Assembly: GCF_910596095.1 (NCBI RefSeq)
Contig: NC_056550.1
Location: 24,610,001 to 24,674,000, forward strand
Direction: 5' to 3'
DNA length: 64,000 bases
Origin: Thunnus maccoyii
Lineage: Eukaryota; Chordata; Actinopteri; Scombriformes; Scombridae
Of the stretch, positions 19,150 through 32,900 are shown piece after piece (within the stretch, counting starts at the first letter, position 1; each line of letters starts with the position of its first letter). The notes under the pieces are model-generated. The model had not been told where the DNA came from. It did no database searches and saw only the letters and a list, made by a program, of their open reading frames with translations. The position numbers and the translations under genes were made by a program.

Positions 19150-21180
19150 AACGGCACGCGACAAGGAAGACACCGGAAAAGAAGCACTTTGTTTTCAAAA
19201 TAAAATCCTATTATAGTTAAGTCCATTTTAAATACTAAATAAAACTATTTTATTATCGTAGAGCTGCAATGATTAATCGATTAGTTGCCAATTGCCAAAT
19301 ATTTTCATAATTTACTAATTGTTTTGAGTCATTTTTTTAAAAAGTCTGTAGAATGTAAGAGACACTGAGCTGCATTAAAGGACCAGTCTGTAGGATTTAG
19401 TTCATCAAGCAGTGAGGTTGCAGGTTAACCTGTGTACTGACGTATTGATGGTTGTTTTTTTATTCCTACTTTTGTATTTCTGCTATTGACTGCTGGCTGA
19501 AAGCAGGGACATTAACCCTAATCCTACTACCTGAGGCTTTATTTTATCACTCCAATTTTGTTTGTTCCTAATGTCCTAATTTACAGTCAAAATGACCCTC
19601 ATTGGTGTCACTATATACATATAACACAAATCATGTTTACTTGAAATGATTGAGAACTAAATGATAACAGAATTAAAGGATAGTAAATAAGCTTTTAAGT
19701 ACTATTGTGGATAGCACTTGGAATAAAATCTGCAATTTGTATTAAAGAAAAGTACATGCAAATAAACTGTAACTTTCCTAAAATAATAATAGTGTGTTTT
19801 TTTCCAGATGACATTAATTACAAAACTAATAATGTTTTGAGAAGAAATATGTTGGTAGGATGAAGGTTAAAGCTTCACTCTACTCTGCTAGTTACATACA
19901 GCATGTATTGTGTATAAAACACAGATTTTATGTATATTGTATTTATTGTTCATGCCTATAACCATATACCTACTGTGCATTACATAGTAGCACTGATTTT
20001 AACCATCTTTATTGATGGTAACAGACAAAAGGGTTTTTATTTTGAAAGGTATAATCGGAAGTTTTCACTCTTTGTTAGAAGCAGCTTGACAGAGCTCATA
20101 AAGGGGAGGAGCCCAGTAGACTCAAACAATTAAAAAAAAGCTTGACGTCAAAAAAGGCTCAAACAGTGTGATGTCAGCCTAAAATGTGGAATCCCATCCG
20201 GAAGTGAGGATGAGGAAAAAAATACATCTTCATCACATTTAAAAGGGTTTTTTTTTTGCAGCTACTTGGTGTATCAGGTGTTCAACTTTTTTATTTCTGT
20301 TTCATGTCCAATAACAGTGAGATTCACCAAAGAGACACACGATGATTTAAATAATGTAATTTTTTCAATTCTTCATGAATTCATGAAGAAATTGATGTTT
20401 TAATGAAGAGTCTCTTTTAAGCCGCCATGACGAAAATGTAAATGTTTGATAAAGGTACAATAAAGTTTAGAAATAAAATATAAATGCTTGTCACGCTAAT
20501 ACATGAACTAGGAACCACATAGTTACGACCATATACTGTATGAATATGTATTATATACACATACCATCCTACATAAAATTATATATATATATATTATATT
20601 TTTATATATGGTACAAATATGTATTAAAAATGCATGTAATATATTTATATACATGTTATACATGTATTTTTGTTAAATGTACAACATAAAAAATACATTT
20701 AATTTGTACTGAACTTTTCATTCATAGTGAAACTCAAAGTGCTACAGCATTAATACTTATATGAGTTTCAAAGAGGATTCATAAGTAGCAATTACTGTAT
20801 ATTTACATACATAAAAAGGCACCACATGTAATTTCTATATATGCCACATTTATGTGATGCACCTATATGTAATTATTTATGATGATTACATGTAAGAACA
20901 TGTATAAAAAAAAGGTCATTTATACTGTAAATGCCATATGTGTCTGTCACCACTTTCATTTATCTGGTATAACACATATACGGGCAACATATATGTGTTA
21001 TACATATACTCAGAGGTGTTTATATGTGTCTACAACATATGTCCATATATGTATCATATATGGGGCACACAGTATATATGTTCATATATTATTTTTCTTT
21101 GTTTTTTTTGATAGAAACAGATACATTTACATAACATTTATACAGAAATGATTTGACAAGTTGCAATGATGTGTTCAGGT
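19150..21180. other. Intergenic spacer between rundc1 and progranulin
   Basis: A CGATTAATC-family fragment lies at 19262-19350 and an ETS-like CCGGAAGTG near 20198. An AT-rich run of TATATGT/ACATATA units covers 20505-21095. No exon was recognised. Confidence 0.5.
20505..21095. repeat. Dense ATATGTA/TACATAT low-complexity tract
   Basis: Short self-complementary words such as ACATATATGTG, GTATATACATG and ATATGTCCATATATG recur irregularly for about 590 bp. There is no fixed period, so it looks like eroded AT microsatellite rather than a clean tandem array. Confidence 0.6.
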
Positions 21181-21183
21181 TTT

Positions 21184-21189
21184 GTTTAT
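21184..21189 (-). terminator. grna: Candidate progranulin polyadenylation signal
   Basis: AATAAA on the minus strand about 750 bp past the stop codon. It is the clearest candidate I saw, but others could serve. Confidence 0.35.
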
Positions 21190-21937
21190 TAGTTTTATGG
21201 ATTATGTCGAGATGTCTGTGACTCATCAAGAGGTTAAGCCGTACCAAGCGTGTGTTTCTCATGACTTACGGGGCATTTTAAATCCCACATAAACACAAGT
21301 GATAATTAGATGCACAAAATTAAAACACTTTTTTTGATTTTTAAACCATCATTTCATGAGATGACAAATGAATCATCTATTCTAAAGAAACCGTTCTTTC
21401 ATCACCAGGTGGAGTCACACAGCAGTTTGTCATGTTCAAAATTATAAATGATACAGTGTTAAATTATGCCTAAAACATTAGTGATTATTGATAGAAAAAT
21501 GCACTTTGCAACACAGGATGGCTGAAGCATAAAACAAAAAAACAAACAGAGCAGATGATTGACAGTGAATAAATTCACGTTGGCTGTGGAGTGTTTCAGT
21601 TGAAATCTTTACAGATGAAGCAGAGTTTCAAGTAGAAAACTGTGAACTGTGGATTAACGAGGTGTCTAATCTGACTTTTAAAAACAAGCTATCCGCATGT
21701 TCACGACCTTTGAATATTACAACAAGTCAGATGTGAACTAGCTGCATACAGACAGAACACTACAACTCCCAGATCACAGAACTTCATAACCCCAAGTGCA
21801 ATTTACTTTCACAGTATCCCCATTTACTACTGTCCTCGAACAACAAAAGCATTGACCAATCACCATAAAATCCCTTTATCTTATTTTCCATTAGTGCGTT
21901 GCATGCAGAAACAAATGACAGAGCGACAGTGATGTTT

Positions 21938-23907
21938 TCACAGATTTAAACCTCTCTTTTTGTTGCTTAGGAACACGTGCCAGTTGTACCAGTTACGCCG
22001 GGCGTCCTGGACGCAGTCGCCGGTGTCAGTGCAGGTGTAGCCGGCTTCACAGCAGTGCTGCATGTCGCTACAGCACACCGCCTGCGGAGAGGACAGAGAG
22101 AGGAAGGTTAAAAATATTCTGCTGCTTTTGGTATTTTGTTTATAGAATCTTTATCTGTTAATTATAATAGAAGCCAGTTTGCTGAAGCAACTCTAAGCTT
22201 TATTTAAAATTTAACCCGTTTGGTTTGGCATTTTTGATATAATCTTTAAAGTCAGCGCCTCTAATCTAAGATCTTGTACTCATCATCCTCGGCTCATCTG
22301 GGTCAACGATTTGTAAAATTGTCAAAAATGTTTCCTTGAAGCTGTGGTAGATCTTTGGGACTGTTACTACACTGCTTTTCTGTTTCCATCTATGGTCACA
22401 GGTGTCTGATTGACTCTGTCAAACAGCTGGAAGTAGGACAGGAAAAATAATCCTGACACATTGGAATTAAACAAACAAAAGCATCCCAACATCATTAAGA
22501 CTGACTTAATTAACATAAAAGAAGAGTTTTGATTTGCTTTAAGAAACAAACTCTTAATTTGAAAGTACCTTGCAGCTTAAAATGAGAAGACAAACTATAT
22601 TTTTCCACCTGTAACATTTTATAGTATCACACAAATGTGAAAGAATTTGAATGAGTGAAGACACACAGGGAGCTTTGATGGATTTGGGCGACGGGGTGGG
22701 ATTATCCAGACTCTTTATTTCCCTCTATGTTTATCTTGCTGTTATCACTGTTGCATTTATTTTTCTCATTTAGTTATTTTTTTGTTATTATATACTGATT
22801 TAAAGTCAATAATAGTCCTTTGGCTTTATAATCGTTACACTGAGCAATAATTGACTCATAGAACCAAACTGCTCAATAAATATCTTTGGCAAAAAGTAAA
22901 AGTGGTGTAAAATAGTAGAAATGTTGAAAAAATGCCTAAAAATATACAAAACAATATAGTAAATGTACTTGGTTAGTTTACACCACTTCAGCCAACTGAC
23001 ATCTATATGTATACATGCAGACAGCTACGTAGAAGATAAAGTAGTGGTTCAAAAATTCTTAAAGTGAATTATTATTATTATATTATGAGGAATTATTGGA
23101 TTATTAATACTCATATAAAAACATGTAAGCAGCATATTAATTCTGGGTGTCAAATTAATGTAGTGAAATAAAAACTACAATATTTTCCTCTGAAATGTGG
23201 TGGAATAACTTAAGTATAAAGTAGTATAAAATGCAAATATTCACAATGGCACAAGTATTTGACTATTTGAATATAGTTAGTTTACACCACTGTGGATTAG
23301 ACTGACATAAATCTTTATATCATACACCTGCAGAGCTGCTTTTAAAACCAGGACAAGAAACAAGAAAATTCAACTTAACTTAAAATCTAGTCTCTATCCT
23401 TTGGGCTAATGTAAGAGTTTTGGATTACTTTGTATTAATTGCTTTTTACAGGAACCCTTCATTAAAGCTCATCAGCTCTGCCTGCTGGAGTTATGACTGT
23501 ATATCATACGTTAGGTAAGGGGCAGCAGCCCCATGTAGTAGCGGACGTCCTGCAGCAGGTCTCCCCGTCTGCGCAGCTGGTCTCGTCATCACACTTGACG
23601 TCATTTTGCCTTAGAGGACTGAGCTGGGCATCACTGGACAGGAACACTGGTGTTAGTGGGATGGTGTCCAGCTGCAGCATGATGACCTTATGGCAGGACT
23701 GAGCGACCATGTTACAAGAGTAACCCAGAGGGCAGCAGTGCTTCTTATCTGGGCAGCACACAGCCTGCAGACAAAGTGTGCAAAGAGTCAGTGAAGATGA
23801 TGTTAACGCTCTTATTTTACATAAGCAAACCTTGACAAAGTTAATATATATGCTGATAATACGGCTTATATTTTAATGTCAAAGTAGCTGCACTTTCTGT
23901 AATCTCT

Positions 23908-23945
<38 letters not shown>

Positions 23946-26900
23946 CGCTCACATTCTCTATAGGGCAGCAGCCCCACTTTCCCGTGGAGAGCCGGCAGCA
24001 GCTGGTGTATTCAGGACATTGATTCTGGTCGTCGCAGCGCACGGAGCTGGGATCAACCTGAGTGCTGGTGGTCGCTGGGAGCTTGGTGTACCACGGGATC
24101 ACCACTCCTTCTTTGACGCACGAGGTGTTGCGTTCGTTGCACTTGTAGTGCGTCGGACAGCAGTGGTCTCCATCAGCACAGCACACGGCCTGAAGAGAAG
24201 TGAGAGAGGAAGAGAAACTTCCACATCAGCGACGCTGGTTTCGTTTCTTCTTTCATCAGAGGTGTTATGAATAAACTTAGATTAAAGAAAAAAAGGGCAG
24301 TACAGTGAAATTCTACGAATAAAAGCCCCGTAACACTTTATTTTACAAGTGACATGTTTTCTATCAATGTTGCTGGTAATTTCCAAGGAAGGTTCCTAGA
24401 AAGCACAACAAGTAAAACCAAGTAAATATTAATTTGGGGAACTATTTTACAGTTCTGTAATTTCTGATTTAATTCACTTCTAAGAAGTGTATTGAAAAGA
24501 ACTTCTGTACATACAATAATGTGGTGATTATTTTAGTGAAACAGAGAAAGTGTTTAGTACTCTTCCATGTGGTTAATCCCTGGTAGTTACTTTAGAATAA
24601 CCTCGAGTTAGTCAGAGAACAACAGGTGAACTGAACAAAAATGTAAAGAATAAAGTTTCCAGTAATAGCTGAATAACAAATCAAAGGGTCACTATAGGTC
24701 AGTCTTCTTCTGAGTGTTCCTACTAATCTCCTGGAAAGTTTCATAGAAAGAATTATTTAATTTTGTACAAATGATCTTTTCTTTAAAGAAAACTTCCATT
24801 GAAATCCAACTTTTGCATGTTCAGCTGATCTGTTGGTCTCTGACTACAGTAACAGCAACTACCTGGGATTCATTAGTTAAAATTGTACCAAACACTGTCT
24901 CTGTTTTCACTAAAATAATCACTAAACTACATAGTTATTTGGAAATAAATCAGAAATTGCAGACCTTTAAAATAAAGAGATTAATTACAATAATTAATCT
25001 TCTGTAATTTAAGAGTAGGAGCCAGAAGGAATTACATTCTCCTGAGTGATTATTGTAGCCTGTAGCTGATAAAGTCAAAAAGTTAGTAAAGATGAGAATA
25101 TATCAACTTGCAAAATAAGAATAACACATGTCCAGAGCTTGAGAAACCATTGACCATTATTTCACATCCCCTCAACCACTGAAAGTGTCAGTAGGTTTGT
25201 GGTGTGGGTGGGATGTTTCTTCCTGTATCTTAGTATCGAAAGGGAGCAGGCTAACTAACTATTGAGTTATCTGTACTGTTCAACAGAAAGATTAGCTCTT
25301 TTTACTTTGTTTTTTTTTAGTTTATAACTGTCTTTACATCATGCATCGTCTGTAACAACGGCTTCGTCCTCTTTTAGCATCTCTTATCTGTTTTTCTTTA
25401 TCTGAATTGAGGAAATAAGACAGAAAAGCCTCCAGAAGCTTATTTTTATGCACATCATCAAATAAAAATACCAAACATTTAAAGGTTTCAGCTTCTGCAA
25501 TGTTTGCATTTGCAGCTTTTCCCTACTTATTTCAATATAAGATGAATTCATTTGGGTTTTTTAACTGTTGTTCGGACAAAGAGGAGAACAAAAAAGGAAG
25601 TTGAATCATTATTGTGCTTCGTTATCGCAGTTTTATAGTTTATGAAGTTCAGTGAAGAAGCAGTACTCACCTCTGGCAGCGGGCAGCAGCCCCACTTCTT
25701 GGACGAGGTCATGAAGCAGCAGGTGGTGCCCTGAGGACAGCTGGTGTTGTCGTCACATTGGACTCTGCCCTTTTCTTCTTCCTGATCCGTCTCCTGTGGT
25801 TCCGTCTCCTCTTCCATCTCCTCCGTAGTTTGCGTCATGCTTGTCTCCTGACTTTGAGTTGTAGTGCTGGGCGCCACTTCGGCGAACGCAGGTATCTTCT
25901 GCATCATGGGTGTTGAGCCTGAGGAGCCCACGCAGGTTTGGGCGGCGAGGTCACAGGTGGTGCCAGAGGGGCAGCAGTGCTCGTGGTCTTCGCAACAGAC
26001 CGCCTTTTGTACAGAACGATAGAAAATACTTTCAGTTACAAACGTTGCAAGTGATTGCGGGGAAGTTCAGTCTGAAACCAGCATCAGAAGGGCAACTGGC
26101 ACCAAAAGAGACTCAGAGATGATCTCATGATGTTGGTATGCTGGCTTTTAAAATGAAGCGTGTGCGTTTACCTCAGGTAGAGGACAGCAGCCCCAGTCCC
26201 CTGTTGTCTTCTTGCAGCAGGTGGTGTCATCAGGACAACTGAAGGTGGAGTCACATGTAACGTTCCCCACCTGTGCGACCTGTATGGGGATTGTGGGTAT
26301 TTTCTCGAACCAGGGCACAGAGCATGAGTCGCTATCGCAGGTCTGCGCAGCCAGGTTACATTTTTTACCTTTTGGGCAGCAGTGTATAAAATCTTCACAA
26401 CAAGTGGCCTGGGAGTGAAACAATAGGAAAGACAGAAAACAATTAATTGGTAATGCCTTTAAAGGATACGACTGGAGAACAAATCTCATGTGCAGAGCCA
26501 AACCAACAATGAATTGATCCTATTTACAAGTATTGTGTGTGTATATCCTTTTCCTCTGTGCCGTAGACCTCAGTTGTTGTCTAAAAAGTATTAAAAAATG
26601 TTCTTTTGCCCTGAAGAGTTTGGTTAGTTTGCTCAGAAATGTCTCCAAAGACTAATAACATGCTTTCATTCTCCGGAGAGTAGTTCTTTGCCTCAACTTT
26701 GTGTTTAAGTTTGAGAAATTAACAATGTAGGACAAAGTCAAGAGGTTGTGATATGAAGCACAACAAGCTAACGAAGCTCTATAAACAGAAATACGTTCCC
26801 GCTCATGCTCAGTGGCGTCTGCCTTACACAGGACTACTCTCCCGTGACTGAAAAGATGATCGCTGTTATTAGACTTTGGGGCCGTCACTAAACAAACTAA

Positions 26901-29900
26901 CATGACCAAACTCTTTATAATGAAGGAACATGTCACCCAGTGCAGCGGTGTGACTCATTGACATGTTTTTTAATAGTTTTTGGACAACAACAGAGGTCTA
27001 CGACATAGAAGAAGATCAGGCTTTGGATACACACACAATACTTGTCAGTAGATCAGTTCATTGCAGCTTAAACTCTGCACATGAGTCGCATGCTTTCACA
27101 TCAAAGTTAGAACTTTCTAAAACAAGAAAAAGAAGTGGCTAAAAAAATTGTACCTCTGGTAGAGGACAGCAAGACCAGTTCCCCTCTTTGGTTTTACAGC
27201 ATGTTGTGCTATCCGGGCAGGATTCTGTATCATCGCATGGGACATTGCCTGGGAACAAAAATACAAATACTAAAGTCAGCTAAAAAAATATGCACTTGTC
27301 TCCTACTGTCTTGAATGTCTGTCCTCATGCTGAGAAAAAAAATGGCAGAACTGCAAATTTTGAGGAACAAAAACTTCGCTGGGGAAACACCCAGTCTAAT
27401 TGTAAGAATTTAAAGTGAGACGTGTCTGTCTGCTTGCATATTTACTAAATTGTGTTTGCTTTGAGATGTTTTGCCTTGTTATTCTGCACATATGCTTTTA
27501 TTCTATTTCATTGCTTTTATCATATAATGTGTTATTATCGCAATGTTTGATACTGATGGTGCTCAATCCCAACTGTCTTCTATGAGAGACGATAAAAGTA
27601 ACCATGAACCTTGATAATTGTTTTTTGTAACCTCACTATTCTATGTAGAAAAGTACATTTATGGATCTCCTTTAAAATATGCACACATCACAGTGAGAAT
27701 AATCGTAAAAATATCAATGAGCTTCCTTTTTTCTACATTTTTTCAGTTTACCTCCCAATTTAATTACCTGTGCACTTCAGCTTTTTTCACCTGCCAACTA
27801 AGAGTCTATGGAGGTTTTCTGAGAGCGTTTTAACATTTTAAATATCCACAGCAGGAAAAGCACAAGTTTAACCAAAAACACCAAGCCAGCATAACACCAG
27901 AGCTCTGGCACAAATACATGGAATGCAGCTGTTATTGATGTTACTAGTTAAACCTTTATCGCACAAGGCTGGATTGAACTTTACATAACAGAGGTAAAAA
28001 CTGGTCTGACCAGCATTGTATCACATAGACACAGGAGGAAAAAATAATCCATGAAAAACTATTAAAAGGATAAGGAAAGGAACAACAGCCACACTCTAGT
28101 GATGCTTTTGAAAAACAGTCTTAAACTTCTTGCATCAGATTATCAAAGACTCACAGGCCTTTTTCACAGAAGACATTTTGACTTATAGTAGAAAAAGCAC
28201 CGGCATTACTAATAACATTTATGTTCTATTCAAGGCAAGGTAAACTTTAAAAAGGGCTTGGAAACAAACTTTAAAAGATTGAATAAAAAAAAAGTGTGAA
28301 CATGTATTCAGATATTTGAAGGGGACATTTCATGTTTCATGTGGTTTTCTGTTATTTTTATGCTGTTATGATGTCGGATGTTTTTGTTAAACACGGTCAA
28401 AGTTCCAAAACCTGTACCTACGTGTAAAAAATGCTCCCTGAAAATCAAAGGTCAGGGCTTCAACCTGCTCTGGACACTTTGTCCGCAATATTACCTCTAC
28501 TTCCCCATAAAACTGACGTCAGATTTTTCCGTGCATGCCAACAAATGGCTGTTCGTTCCGTAACCTTTGTTGCTAAGGTTGTTCAATGGGTTAATTGCTT
28601 TGTCCACTTGAATATTTCGGATCTAATTCAGGCTCTAACGGGTGCGGATATATTTGAGAAGTTGACATTTTGAGTAAACAACGAGAAAAAGAAGTGAAAC
28701 CCTACTACTATTGGTTGTTTACGTAGCCTCCGGACCAATCACAACAGAGTGAACTCATCGGGAGGGGGGACTTAAATAAGTAAGTAAACTTAATTTATAA
28801 AGCGCCTTTCAAAACCAGAGTTACAAGGTGCTTTACAATGCAAACAATTAAGAGAAAAAAAAATTAGATAAACAAATAAAAAGTTTAACAACACATAATA
28901 TCAATAAAACAACGATAAAACCATAAAAACTACACGGAGATCGGATACAACAATAAAAACAGTGAAAGCAACATGGAGAGCAATCACGCATTATGAGATA
29001 AGGTGTTTACGAAAAAAGAGAAAGGAGCTAAACGGCCTGTTCAGACAGAGGCTGAGCTGAGGGGCTGCAGTAAGGATCAATATAAGATAAATAAGGAGTT
29101 TTTAAAACCGTAAATCATGTAGATATTCTAAGTGGAGCCCCAGAATAAAAAAAAATATAGACTTGAAAATGTGCACGATACGTCCCCTTTAACTGTCCCA
29201 GTGAGCCATGACAGTGTCAATAACAGAAGCAGCCAAATGTAATTCAGTTATCTTTAATTTTATTATTTACATCTGTGCTTTTCCTACTGTAACAAGTGCC
29301 TACAGCATGCAGAACAAATGCTGCTTTCGCCTCGATAGAGCTGTCTCACAGCAGGCATTTTTGTCTTGTCATAGCAGGAAATAACCCGTAACATTCACAT
29401 CTAGCTGTGCCAAAATGTTGCGCATGCACTGACACACCTTAATGAAACACGGCCTTTATTGGTGTTATTAAATCAAATAAAAGTCTACAGATACAGTTGG
29501 ACCTTAAACTATTAGAGGCTGCTTTGAAAATATGCATCTGCTCTCATTACGTGCCTGTTAAGATACATCTGTGAGACACTACAGGAAACCACAGAACTGT
29601 AATGCTTTTCTACTTTATTTTTAGGTGTGCTACTCGCTCTCCTTAAATAGATAAAAATCTCACCTGTAGCTTCAGTGACAGATGACACTGAAACTTCCCC
29701 CTCACAAGGAGGAAGCGTATTCGCTTTGGTGACTTCGGGGACTTTTTCTGAGCTCTCATTATGAGCTGCTTCTGCAACGACTTGTTCACTCTCTGAAAAA
29801 ACACACACAAACACTTTTAGACAATGATTCACCAGAACAAAGAGGAAGTAAGTTTTTTTTTTTTTTAGCGAAGAACAAAACCTGGTCTGACCTTTCTGGT

Positions 29901-32900
29901 TCTCCCAGTCTGCTCTTATCCTAGCAGGCAGTTTGGCCCACATCGGTGTCTCTTTCTTGGTAGATGAGGAGATACATTTGGACTGTTCGATATCGCATGT
30001 ATTCCCTTCAGGGCAGCAGTGAAGCTTATCCTCGCAGCACACGGCCTGTTTAGACAATTAAGACAACAAGGAGTCTCAGAAACACACAGGACAAGAACCC
30101 ATCATTTCTTTATTGTCATCTCTGAGCACTACACTGGGAGCAGCAGCCACAATTGGGACCAACTGTAGCTCTTTTTTGCCAGTGTCAGTGGTCATTAACC
30201 CTTACAAACATACCCTTTGATGGTGGGAGGAAACCGGAGCACCCGGCGGAAACCCACACAAGGACAGGAAGGCTGGGAAGTAGCAACAGTGCTAACCATT
30301 GAGCCACCGTGTAAAGTCACGATAACGGGCCATGCAAATCCATCATTTCCTTACTTCTAATCTCACTCATGCTATAGAGAATGTATGCGTATGTCTACAA
30401 TGAAAAGGTCACCAGTGTTTTACCTCTGGCATGGGACAGCATCCCCATTTTCCTTCGGGGGTTTCGCAGCAGGTGGTTCCATCCGGACACTCTGACACTC
30501 CGTCGCTGCACAGAACCGCAGTCGCAACTTCTGCAACAACATCACAAAAGATCACATTTAAAACAAGATGTCTATAATAAGAGTGATAAAAGTAAACCAT
30601 TTATAGGAATAAATAGGAGTTGAACCTTTTTTGATGCAGGATCGGCTGTCTGCGCTGCACTGGAGCCCCTCGGGACAGCAGTGTTTCCCATCAGAGCAGG
30701 GGATTCCCTACCGGAGGTCCAGAAATCACAATTCACTTAATAAATACAATTTAAATGAGTGACTTTTAGATTGGATTCCCTCTAGGAAGTAGGTTTACTC
30801 TACGATTAATGCATTAATGTTTTTATGTAACAACAAGGGTTCAATTTTACTTGAACCTTTGCAATGCACTTTTCTTTGGTCTGCGCCTGACAGCAACAAC
30901 AGATCTACATTTGGGATAAAATGCAGCTGCCGGAGTCTAAGAAGTTCTGATGTCTTTGCGTTGGCCACCAATACAAAATCCTCCTCCTGACCTACACGGC
31001 CTTAAACATATCAGCTCCCTCTTACATCTCCGGTCTTATTATTCTATATATTCCATCACCCTTTACAGTACGTTCTCTTGATGCTGGTTACTTATCTGTT
31101 CCTTGATTTAAATATTTGGAGGTTAGAGCTTTTGCCCATCATGCTCCCTTTCTTTTGAATAAACTTTCACTGCATATTCGGGAGGTAAGCTTGGTCAAAA
31201 TTTACATACATATCTTCTCTGTGTGTCGTCATCTCTTCTTGTTTCACCAGCTGGGAAAGCAAATATTGTTGGGCAAGTGGTCTCCGTAACTCAGTCCTGT
31301 TGCTAATGTGAACTTCATTTTATTAACATTATTGCCTGTATGTTTGGGACTCTGCTTGTGTATTTTAACATGTAAAGTTTCAAAAGTCTGATGTTAAGTG
31401 CGCGGAGACTCTTCGGGTGATGTGCGCTCTAAATAAACTACACTTCAGAGAAGCGAACAGGTTCAGCTTGTAAACCAAAGAGGAAAAGATTCACTTTTGT
31501 GGCAGGAAGTCACTGAGCTTTTTGGAGAACAACTATTAGTTCTGCATAACGTGTACATGATGAACTCCGCCACTGATTTGATTTCATTGTTTTTGCTATT
31601 TTTGTTCTTTAACCTGATTTTTTTTCTGTTTCTCCAGCCTTGTAACAATTATTCAAAAGGAAAAACTTGATTTATTTATTAAAAATGATATATTGTGGAG
31701 TGACCTGGTAGCTGAATGGTTGCTGCACATGTCACATACCTGCAACCTCCCTAGTTCAGTTCTAGTCTTTGTTTCCTGTCTGCTGCTTCACTATCAACTT
31801 AAAAATTATATATTGTCATGTTATAACTGTGTTTTTCACGAGGTTTGATTACCTGAGCAAGAGGACAACAGCCAAACCTCGTCAAGGCCCTCAAACAGGA
31901 AAACTCAGGAGGACACCGTGACTGATCGGGACAGATGTTGTCATCTCCCTCTCCCATGTACGCCCTGATCATCCTGAAGGACTGCAGAGAGGGAGGAGAA
32001 GGGACAATCTCACTGTATCATCTGTATCACTGTTCATGACATCATGATGCCTCTTTCTTTTCTTACTTTAGAGAGTCCAGGTTGATCAGCAGAAGCTCTT
32101 TCCGCCCAGGGGACGGACACGGTGGCGTTCACACAGCTGGATGTGGACATGTCGCAGACTGTGCTCTCAGGGCAGCAATGTATGTGATCCTCACAGCACT
32201 CAGCCTATGGAGATGACAGTAGTAGAAACACTTTGACTACCAAAGTTTTAACACTGTTATCAGACCTCCTAAATGAGGCGCAAGCTTTTATCTGACTAAT
32301 TAAGTAGTAAAACACCTCAAGGGATGAATAGTACCTCTGTACGGTCTTTCATTCTTTTAACTATAGTGTACAATAGGATGATTATCTCATATGTGTATTT
32401 TACTATATGATGGACACAGGGACAAAGTATTCTACTGAAGCTGAAGTACTGTGACTTTGCTTGGGTTTGTCTGGTGATAAAGGTTATTGTGCGCAAATCA
32501 ACTCATGCAAAAGTTGCTAATTTACTTTCTTTACCTGTGTCAAATACACGAGCAGGTTTATCATTATATTATGAAATATATATAAGAAAACTGTTGCAAC
32601 TTTTTAAGTGAGATTGAGAAGTTTTCAGAGATACTAAATATGTCTTTAAGGAATATTCCTTCAGGGGTAAATCTATTTATTTACCATAAATTTATAGGAA
32701 AATACATCAGGTTGAAATAAACTGGAATTTTCCTCTAAACCAAGGAGAGCTGTATGGAAAATGATGCACAAAACATCTATCATTTTTCATTACAGAAAAC
32801 ATTTAAGCATGTTTTCTTATTAATATTTTACACAATGTAGGAAACAGTACATTGTTGAAAGGAGAACATGCAAATTATATGTTTTTAAGTGATGTTTCTG

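Noticed and set aside
27154-29664. A missing granulin half-domain in the long intron
   Set aside because: The phase of the exons at 29664 and 27248 joins cleanly (ACA G|GC AAT), and no splice-flanked CC-rich segment was found between them.
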